Assembly (NCBI GenBank): GCA_041689995.1 | Contig: JBDNFD010000052.1 | Span: 1 to 14,066, forward strand | Direction of reading: 5' to 3' | DNA: 14,066 bases | Source of the DNA: DASSWG01 sp041689995 | Lineage (GTDB): Bacteria > Bacteroidota > Bacteroidia > Flavobacteriales > Flavobacteriaceae | Shown here: one piece after another, positions 5,572 to 11,118 of the stretch | How the letters are laid out: every line of letters starts with the position of its first letter | Position numbering within the stretch: the first letter of the stretch is position 1 | Translations under genes and position numbers: made by a program | The notes under the pieces: model-generated | Databases searched by the model: none | Seen by the model: the letters and a program-made list of their open reading frames with translations, nothing else | What the model was told of the DNA's origin: nothing

Positions 5572-6009
5572 TTAAAACCAAGCATTCCATGGAATGATGG
5601 CCAAAATTGCAATCAGTGCCAAGGTGTAATAAATTGACAAAATTTTGAATTTCGGGGCGGAAGTTAATTTCTTTTTGTGTTTTGAATAGCCGATGGTGAT
5701 CAAAATAACTGCGATGATCATCAGCAATGGATGTTCCAAATTGTAAAGTCTCAGGGTGTCATCTTTCATGATTGAACCAATGTCGTCCGTGCTGAACCAT
5801 ATGATCATTGGCGAAATGAAAAATAAAATTAAACCAATCAGCAATTGAATGTGACATACGATGAGTGCGAACAAAGAAACCCGGAAATCACGATGGGCGA
5901 ATTGCCGTTTTCCGATAGCACCGGACAAAGCGTTGAAAGTGGCCAAAATGACTATGAGAACCACTAAATAGGCCCAATAAGAATGTAAATGTTGAACAGC
6001 GGTGTACAT
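5572..6009 (-). CDS. Small four-helix membrane protein, cytochrome b-like in appearance
   Basis: A 145-residue integral membrane protein with four predicted helices (about 11-33, 44-66, 94-108 and 126-143). Histidines sit at helix ends or inside helices: HLH (7 and 9), CHIQ (His53) and EHP (His93). Similar flavobacterial proteins have often been labelled cytochrome b, apparently because of this helix and histidine pattern; heme binding has not been shown to my knowledge. The C-terminal IIPWNAWF is also typical of that group. The ATG at 6009 is the natural start, with no upstream alternative that adds a sensible segment. It is followed after 30 nt by prmA and preceded by the M23 gene 119 nt away. 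Whether it binds heme, a quinone or a metal is open. Confidence 0.7.
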   Translation of the reverse strand: MYTAVQHLHSYWAYLVVLIVILATFNALSGAIGKRQFAHRDFRVSLFALIVCHIQLLIGLILFFISPMIIWFSTDDIGSIMKDDTLRLYNLEHPLLMIIAVILITIGYSKHKKKLTSAPKFKILSIYYTLALIAILAIIPWNAWF

Positions 6010-6128
6010 AACAGGGGATTTTAGGCGATAAAGATACTTGTTTTGTTCAAGAAAAGCACCTTAAATCTGAGTGGTTTTCAAGGGTGTGTTAAAAGCGGAA
6101 AATCTATAAAGTTTGGCTCTTCCGTGCT

Positions 6129-7382
6129 CTATATGATGGAAGAGGGAAGGGTTTTGAACGGAATGGAATCCAATTCTTCTTTAAGCGGCGCTACCACTGA
6201 TTCTTTGTATTCCGGAACCAACTTTTTGTCGAGTGGTTCGGAACTGGGAAGATGTTGACTGAACGGATCCACTTGTTTTCCATTTACCCAAAAACGATAG
6301 CAAACATGCGGGCCGGTTGCTAATCCTGTACTTCCCACAAATCCAATAATGTCGCCCTGTTTCACATAATTGCCTTTACGCACATTGCGTTTCGACATAT
6401 GTAAATATTGAGTGGTATATTTTGAATTGTGCTTAATTTTGACATAATTCCCGTTTCCGCTGGTATAACTGGAAGCGATCACCGTGCCGTTTGCCGTGCT
6501 CCAAATAGGTGTGCCGGGCGGTGCGGCATAGTCGGTGCCCAAATGTGAACGCCAATTGTGCAATACCGGATGAAATCTTCTTTTTTGGTAGCGGGAAGAA
6601 ATCCGGGTAAAATCTACCGGTGCTTTTAGGAAAAAACTTTGCAAAGCTTCGGCATTTTCGTTATAATATTCTGCGGAACCCGTAACCTTGTCGGCACCAT
6701 AAGAAAAGGCATAAAATGGTTCGTTATTGTGGACAAAAACCGCAGCTTCAATATTCTGTATTCCCGCATAAACGGTATCGTTAATAAATTTTTCGTTATA
6801 GACCAGTTTGAATTTATCTCCTTCCTGCAAACGGAAAAAGTCAATTTTCCAACGATAAATATTTGCCAGTTTATGCGAAAGCAAAATTCCCAGTCCTTCT
6901 TTTTCCATCGCCGCAGAAAGTGAGGAAGTAATAATTCCTGAAGCCACTCTGCGTTTTATGGTTACTGGTTTTTGTCCTCGATAGGCCGCAACATTATTAT
7001 CTAAAGAAACAACCGTATATTCAATATTGTTATCTTCATAAACGAATGCTTTGGCAGTTTCGAGGGAATCTTTATTTTTTAAAATCGTATAGTTTCGACC
7101 CACCACCAAAAGTCTGGGATTAAAAGTTTCGGCGATGGTTTTGGTGATTTCATAGACTTTGCTAGGGCCAACTCCAAAGCGATCCATGATTTGTCCAAAA
7201 CTATCGCCTGGTTTCACGGTATCCCTTACCACAATATAATCATTTAGTACAAAGCCATATTGTTTGATAATTTGCGGCTGTTCTTTTTTAATACTGTCGT
7301 TTTGTGCTACTTCGTTCACGTCGTCCCCGCAGGAGAAAAGGAGGAAACTTGTTAATAGGAATAAGGGAAATATTCTTTTCAA
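6129..7382 (-). CDS. M23 (LytM-type) peptidoglycan endopeptidase, lipoprotein, with HxC zinc motif
   Basis: A 417-residue MepM-like protein. The first 18 residues form a lipoprotein signal (LLFSC, lipidated Cys18) followed by GDD, which recalls acidic surface-export signals of flavobacteria. An OapA/LysM-like domain (about 55-100, VKPGDSFGQIMDRFGV) binds glycan. The M23 domain runs from about 265 to 375 with HLGTD (His280, Asp284), YLHMS (His328) and GPHVCYRF (His359, Cys361). M23 enzymes cut peptide cross-links in the cell wall. The third zinc ligand, normally the second His of HxH, is Cys361 here; the catalytic His359 and His328 are kept. The start is TTG at 7382, because the only nearby ATG (7387) runs out of frame into a stop. 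A tail of about 40 residues follows the catalytic domain. The DUF3108 gene is upstream on the same strand. Confidence 0.9.
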   Translation of the reverse strand: MKRIFPLFLLTSFLLFSCGDDVNEVAQNDSIKKEQPQIIKQYGFVLNDYIVVRDTVKPGDSFGQIMDRFGVGPSKVYEITKTIAETFNPRLLVVGRNYTILKNKDSLETAKAFVYEDNNIEYTVVSLDNNVAAYRGQKPVTIKRRVASGIITSSLSAAMEKEGLGILLSHKLANIYRWKIDFFRLQEGDKFKLVYNEKFINDTVYAGIQNIEAAVFVHNNEPFYAFSYGADKVTGSAEYYNENAEALQSFFLKAPVDFTRISSRYQKRRFHPVLHNWRSHLGTDYAAPPGTPIWSTANGTVIASSYTSGNGNYVKIKHNSKYTTQYLHMSKRNVRKGNYVKQGDIIGFVGSTGLATGPHVCYRFWVNGKQVDPFSQHLPSSEPLDKKLVPEYKESVVAPLKEELDSIPFKTLPSSII

Positions 7383-7419
7383 GACATTCGATTTTGTGGC
7401 AGATTTCAGCTTATTGATG

Positions 7420-7427
7420 CAAAAATA
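7420..7427 (-). promoter_or_regulatory. Possible proximal -7 box of the M23 gene
   Basis: The reverse strand reads TATTTTTG, a full TAnnTTTG match, 37 nt before the TTG start. The -33 region is AT-rich without a clear TTTG. Confidence 0.4.
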
Positions 7428-7462
7428 GTCTAAAACTCCTATTTTTTAGAAAATATCCCTTC

Positions 7463-7480
7463 AAAATATGCGAATATTTT
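7463..7480. repeat. AT-rich inverted repeat upstream of the M23 gene
   Basis: Arms AAAATAT (7463-7469) and ATATTTT (7474-7480) enclose GCGA. The stem can extend to flanking TTC/GAA with a two-base bulge. It lies between the two promoter-like sites before the M23 gene and has no following T-run on the minus strand, so it is a weak terminator candidate for the DUF3108 transcript or a regulatory site. Confidence 0.3.
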
Positions 7481-7545
7481 TTGAAATGAAAAATTTACAT
7501 ATAACAGTCATTCATTTAATTAGATTTTTCTCTAAGAAAACTGAA

Positions 7546-7577
7546 CAAAAATAATCTTTCTAATGCAAAATATCAAA
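7546..7577 (-). promoter_or_regulatory. Possible distal promoter of the M23 gene
   Basis: On the reverse strand TTTG (7577-7574), 20 nt, then TATTTTTG (7553-7546): both elements match the Bacteroidetes consensus with acceptable spacing. Use of it would give a leader of about 160 nt, which contains two small hairpins (7526-7540 and 7463-7480). Confidence 0.4.
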
Positions 7578-7598
7578 TTTTTCAAAGGGTTTCAATTA

Positions 7599-8381
7599 TT
7601 AGTCAACAATAACTTTAAACGGATATTTCAATCCTTTGAAGGCCGACAAATCGGCTTCCAATGAGCCTACCGCTAATTCTGCTCTTATCTTGATTGGAAT
7701 ATGGTTTTTGTCTGCGCTCATCCAAAAAGTAAGGCTTTCTTTTTCCTTAAAAACCCGCCCTGCTTGCACGTAAGGTCTGAATTTTAGACATTCAATTTTT
7801 CCGAATTGGGTTTTTATGGTTTCTTTTCCCAAAAATTCCGAGCTGAATTTATAGTTTTCATTGTCGAAAAACATATTGGTCACCAGTTTTTCACCAGGTT
7901 CCAGAGTTTGATCGCCTATCTGGTTCCGCAAATAATAAAATGCGGATAATAAGTCCTGCACTTGCGGTTTCGTGGCAAAGGTTTCTGCGGAATTCTTGAT
8001 TTTGTCTTGAACCGTGGCGAGATTTTTTTCTTGGTCAAAATCAATTATAGTATATTTTTTATAACCGTCTTCGTTGATCTGCCGAATGAAATGCATGGGA
8101 AGGCCTGTTTCTTCGTCAATGTAGGTTTCATAAGTGTCATCTACTTTGAAGAAAACCCCGAGCAATCCAGTGGATTCACCATGTCCGGTGATGTGGAAAA
8201 CTTTTTTTCCTTGAAAATTTTCTTCGTTCACTTCCAATTCGGCTTCACTGGCGTTGAACCAGCCATAATGAATTCGAAATTTCAGCCATTCTCCCTTTTG
8301 ATAAACGGATTCTTGAGCAGACACAGTACAGAAAACCAGGAAAAATAATATAAAAGCACTTTTTTTCAGGAAGATATTCAT
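7599..8381 (-). CDS. DUF3108 family exported protein
   Basis: A 260-residue protein with a signal peptide (hydrophobic core at 9-20, probable cut after SA at 22), then one beta-rich domain that fits DUF3108. The characteristic opening is GEWLKFRIHYGWFNASEAEL, and the later signatures are DTYETYIDEETGLPMHFIRQINEDGY and the C-terminal FWMSADKNHIPIKIRAEL. DUF3108 proteins are periplasmic or envelope proteins of unknown function, with a fold thought to resemble lipoprotein-carrier-like half barrels. No catalytic residues are evident. It lies between hppD (292 bp upstream) and the M23 peptidase (216 bp downstream) on the same strand. A good promoter is seen 45 nt before its ATG, so it is probably transcribed independently of hppD. 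A cell-wall role together with the M23 peptidase is a guess from position only. Confidence 0.88.
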   Translation of the reverse strand: MNIFLKKSAFILFFLVFCTVSAQESVYQKGEWLKFRIHYGWFNASEAELEVNEENFQGKKVFHITGHGESTGLLGVFFKVDDTYETYIDEETGLPMHFIRQINEDGYKKYTIIDFDQEKNLATVQDKIKNSAETFATKPQVQDLLSAFYYLRNQIGDQTLEPGEKLVTNMFFDNENYKFSSEFLGKETIKTQFGKIECLKFRPYVQAGRVFKEKESLTFWMSADKNHIPIKIRAELAVGSLEADLSAFKGLKYPFKVIVD

Positions 8382-8426
8382 TTTTGGATTTTAGTTTGTT
8401 TATGAAGTACTTTACAATCGTTGTTC

Positions 8427-8456
8427 CAAAGATACAAAACAAAAAATCCCAACAAA
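8427..8456 (-). promoter_or_regulatory. Promoter of the DUF3108 gene
   Basis: On the reverse strand TTTG (8456-8453), 18 nt, then TATCTTTG (8434-8427). Both elements match the Bacteroidetes consensus exactly, 45 nt before the ATG. The -33 element lies in the loop of the upstream terminator hairpin. This is the best promoter match in the window. Confidence 0.65.
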
Positions 8457-8472
8457 TAAATGATGGGATTTT
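8443..8472 (-). terminator. Stem-loop terminator upstream of the DUF3108 gene
   Basis: Nine-bp perfect arms AAAATCCCA (8443-8451) and TGGGATTTT (8464-8472) with a 12-nt loop. On the minus strand the stem runs into TTTTTTGTTTTG, so it should end transcripts coming from hppD. On the plus strand the T-run is only four bases. Confidence 0.65.
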
Positions 8473-8501
8473 CTGATTATTAACCAACTAAAAACTTAAT
8501 T

Positions 8502-8624
8502 ATGAAAAACTCATTTAGTTTTAAAGACATCTTGGGAACCACCCCAAAAATGCTGTGCAAATGTATTGCAAATTATCAAATCCACAATACAAAAACCATA
8601 TTTAATGAATCGGTTTCACAATAA
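8502..8624 (+). CDS. Small hypothetical protein, 40 aa
   Basis: A plus-strand ORF from ATG at 8502 to TAA at 8622-8624. The product begins MKNSFSFKDILGTTPKM and includes a CKC triplet (residues 19-21) and IANYQIHNTKTIFNES. The family is not recognised. Its leader (ACCAACTAAAAACTTAATT just before ATG-AAA-AAC) looks like a normal flavobacterial translation start, and the residue composition is protein-like. Against it: no clear promoter is seen upstream, it runs opposite to all neighbouring genes, and it converges on the end of hppD only 49 nt away. It could be a true small gene, an hppD antisense RNA, or chance. Confidence 0.38.
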   Translation: MKNSFSFKDILGTTPKMLCKCIANYQIHNTKTIFNESVSQ

Positions 8625-8673
8625 TTATTAAAATTTGCATTTCGTTGGTTTCTTCATATATTTTGAGCAGAAG

Positions 8674-9813
8674 TTAAAGGGTTCCCCGCAAATTTTGCTC
8701 ACGTTCAATAGCTTCAAAAAGCGCTTTAAAATTTCCTTTTCCAAAAGATTGCGCACCTTTTCGCTGAATGATTTCGAAAAACATGGTAGGTCGGTCCAAA
8801 ACCGGTTTGGTGAAAATTTGTAACAAATACCCTTCGTCATCGCTGTCAATCAATATATTCAGTTTTTTCAATGGTGCCAAATCTTCATCAATTTCGCCTA
8901 CGCGGTCCAAAACGGTATCGTAATAGATTTCCGGAACGTTCAGGAATTCGACTCCGCGACTTTTCAATTTGCTAACGGTTTCAATAATATTATCAGTTGC
9001 CACCGCAATATGCTGCACGCCGGCGCCATTATAAAAATCGATATATTCCTCGATTTGTGATTTCTTTTTTCCTTCGGCTGGCTCGTTTATCGGAAATTTG
9101 ATTCGACCATTTCCATTGCTCATTACTTTACTCATCAAGGCAGTGTAATCGGTAGAAATATCTTTGTCATCAAAGGAAATCAGTTGTGCGAAGCCCATTA
9201 CTTCCGCGTAAAATTGGCACCATTTGTTCATTTCGTTCCAGCCGACATTTCCCACAATATGATCAATGTATTTCAGTCCAACCGGTTCTATCTTATTTTT
9301 ACGTTCAATGGCTTTATAACCGGGCAAAAAGGTTCCATTATATGCACTTCGTTCTACAAAAAGATGAATGGTTTCTCCATAGGTATGGATTCCGGAAATG
9401 ACAACACTGCCATTTTCATCTTCTAGAACATAAGGCTCTACATACGATTTTGCGCCGCGTTTGGTGGTTTCTTCGTGACTTTTTCGAGCATCGTCCACCC
9501 AAAGGGCAACGATTTTTACGCCGTCGCCGTGTTCATTGATGTGCCGATTAATTTCGCCACCGGGAATTAAAGGACTTGTGAGCACAATGCGAATTTTTCC
9601 CTGTTGCAATACATAGGAAACTTGGTCTTTCCGGCCGGTTTCCAAACCGGAATAAGCTACTGCTTCGAAACCCCAAGCATTTTCGTAATAAAAGGCGGCT
9701 TGTTTCGCGTTTCCTACATATAATTCTACGAAATCCGTACCCAACAAGGGCAAAAAGTCCTCTGCTTTCGGATTGATTATCTCCAGTTGTTGTGAAGAGC
9801 TGTCTTTGTTCAT
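8674..9813 (-). CDS. hppD: 4-hydroxyphenylpyruvate dioxygenase
   Basis: A 379-residue non-heme iron dioxygenase that converts 4-hydroxyphenylpyruvate to homogentisate in tyrosine catabolism (cytoplasm). It has the two-barrel vicinal oxygen chelate layout: an inactive N-terminal half (about 20-155) and a catalytic C-terminal half. The iron ligands are visible: His185 in YIDHIVGNV, His268 in GVQHIAVATDN and Glu347 in FFEIIQRKG. The C-terminal gating helix QSFGKGNFKALFEAIEREQ is intact and the length is normal for bacterial HPPD. The start at 9813 follows an AT-rich leader. hmgA, the next enzyme of the pathway, lies 84 nt upstream on the same strand, so they probably form an operon. The gene is sometimes called hpd. 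The later steps (maleylacetoacetate isomerase, fumarylacetoacetase) are not in the window. Confidence 0.97.
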   Translation of the reverse strand: MNKDSSSQQLEIINPKAEDFLPLLGTDFVELYVGNAKQAAFYYENAWGFEAVAYSGLETGRKDQVSYVLQQGKIRIVLTSPLIPGGEINRHINEHGDGVKIVALWVDDARKSHEETTKRGAKSYVEPYVLEDENGSVVISGIHTYGETIHLFVERSAYNGTFLPGYKAIERKNKIEPVGLKYIDHIVGNVGWNEMNKWCQFYAEVMGFAQLISFDDKDISTDYTALMSKVMSNGNGRIKFPINEPAEGKKKSQIEEYIDFYNGAGVQHIAVATDNIIETVSKLKSRGVEFLNVPEIYYDTVLDRVGEIDEDLAPLKKLNILIDSDDEGYLLQIFTKPVLDRPTMFFEIIQRKGAQSFGKGNFKALFEAIEREQNLRGTL

Positions 9814-9877
9814 TTTATTTTCGGTTTAAGATTCAATTATTTGCTATCTGATTGTCGGCGTAACAGTGTTTTACAAT

Positions 9878-9905
9878 TATGCATTATACAATAAACATTA
9901 TACAT
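9878..9905. repeat. Degenerate TATACAT heptamer array overlapping the hmgA 3' end
   Basis: Four consecutive 7-bp units (9878-9884, 9885-9891, 9892-9898, 9899-9905), each zero or one base different from TATACAT, the same heptamer found five-fold at 816-850. On the minus strand the last unit provides the end of hmgA: most of the Asn codon, the Val codon and the TAA stop. Confidence 0.8.
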
Positions 9906-11061
9906 TGTCGAGCCAAGACCGATAATAACTTTCATCGGCAATTTTCAGTGCTTCTTCCGTAATCATTAAAGGTTTGAAGGTATCGACCATAACGGCAAGT
10001 TCATCAGTTTCGATTTTTCCAATACTTCGTTCCGCCGCACCTGGATGTGGCCCGTGCGGAATTCCAGCCGGATGCAATGAAATATGCCCAGCATCAATAT
10101 CGTTACGGCTCATAAAATCGCCATCGACATAATATAATACTTCATCGCTATCGATATTGCTGTGATTGTAAGGTACGGGAATACTTTCCGGATGATAATC
10201 GTATTTTCTGGGGCAGAATGAGCAAACCACAAAGGCATCAGTTTCGAAAGTTTGATGTACTGGAGGCGGTTGGTGAATTCGGCCCGTAATGGGTTCAAAA
10301 TCATGAATGGAAAAAGCATACGGGTAATTGTAACCATCGTATCCCACCACATCAAAGGGATGAGAAGCATAAATCATATCGAAAATTTTTCCTTGCTTTT
10401 TTATTTTCATCAGAAAATTCCCATTTTCATTGTTGGTTTCCAATTCATAAGGCCGTCGCAAATCACGTTCGCAAAACGGAGAATGTTCCAATAGTTGACC
10501 AAAATGGTTGCGGTATTTTTTGGGGGTATAAATCGGACGGTGCGATTCAACAATGAATAAACGGTTGTTTTCATCGTTGAAATCTATTTTATAAATTGTT
10601 CCCCGAGGAATTATAAGGTAATCACCATATTTAAAATCCAAATTTCCCAAGTGGGTACGCAGCTTTCCGCTTCCTTTGTGAACAAAAATTAATTCATCAC
10701 AATCGGCATTTTTATAGAAATAATCCTTTGACGATTCTTGGGGCGCGGCCAAAATAATACTCACATCGCTATTGACAAGCACGGCTTTTCGACTTTTTAA
10801 ATAATCTTTTTCAGGGGAAACTTGAAATCCCCGCAGCCGATAGGATTGAATATTCTTCTCCACAGCAATTTTCGGGGAAGCATCATAACTTCCCCTGATT
10901 TCCTTCACTTGAGTCGGTCGCTGCTCGTGGTACAAGTTGGAATACATTCCGTCGAAACCAATGGTGCCGAACAACTGTTCGTAATATAGACTCCCATCCG
11001 GCTTCCTGAAAATCGTGTGCCGCTTATGCGGTATTTTTCCTAATTGATGATAGAAAGGCAT
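9898..11061 (-). CDS. hmgA: Homogentisate 1,2-dioxygenase
   Basis: A 387-residue cupin-fold iron dioxygenase that opens the ring of homogentisate to maleylacetoacetate, the step after HppD. The cupin segments include the DCDELIFVHKGSGKLRTHLG stretch (120-139) and GDYLIIPRGTIYKI (146-159). Probable iron ligands are His300 and Glu307 in PYNHSNIDSDEV and His336 in GIPHGPHPGAAERSIG. The protein is shorter than the proteobacterial and human enzymes of about 430-445 residues, as is usual for the Bacteroidetes type. It is first of the hmgA-hppD pair, starting 57 nt after the stop of the OMP gene; a palindrome overlapping a -7-like box at 11072-11086 suggests its own control. The last codon and the stop lie in a heptamer repeat. 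The gene is otherwise intact. Confidence 0.96.
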   Translation of the reverse strand: MPFYHQLGKIPHKRHTIFRKPDGSLYYEQLFGTIGFDGMYSNLYHEQRPTQVKEIRGSYDASPKIAVEKNIQSYRLRGFQVSPEKDYLKSRKAVLVNSDVSIILAAPQESSKDYFYKNADCDELIFVHKGSGKLRTHLGNLDFKYGDYLIIPRGTIYKIDFNDENNRLFIVESHRPIYTPKKYRNHFGQLLEHSPFCERDLRRPYELETNNENGNFLMKIKKQGKIFDMIYASHPFDVVGYDGYNYPYAFSIHDFEPITGRIHQPPPVHQTFETDAFVVCSFCPRKYDYHPESIPVPYNHSNIDSDEVLYYVDGDFMSRNDIDAGHISLHPAGIPHGPHPGAAERSIGKIETDELAVMVDTFKPLMITEEALKIADESYYRSWLDNV

Positions 11062-11071
11062 GATTTTATCA

Positions 11072-11086
11072 ATTTGTACAAATATC
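11072..11086 (-). promoter_or_regulatory. Palindrome overlapping a possible hmgA promoter
   Basis: ATTTGTACAAAT (11072-11083) is a perfect 12-bp palindrome. On the reverse strand it overlaps GATATTTG (11086-11079), one base off TAnnTTTG, 17 nt before the hmgA ATG. A second palindrome, TATCGATA, shares its edge (11083-11090). It could be an operator for a tyrosine-responsive or similar regulator; none is encoded in the window. Confidence 0.4.
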
Positions 11087-11118
11087 GATAAAAAAAGTAG
11101 ATTAAGGAGTTAAGGAAG

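Noticed and set aside
5583..5596. Perfect 14-bp palindrome CATTCCATGGAATG
   Set aside because: It lies within the conserved IPWNAW codons of the membrane-protein gene and is explained by coding; no sign of an operator role.
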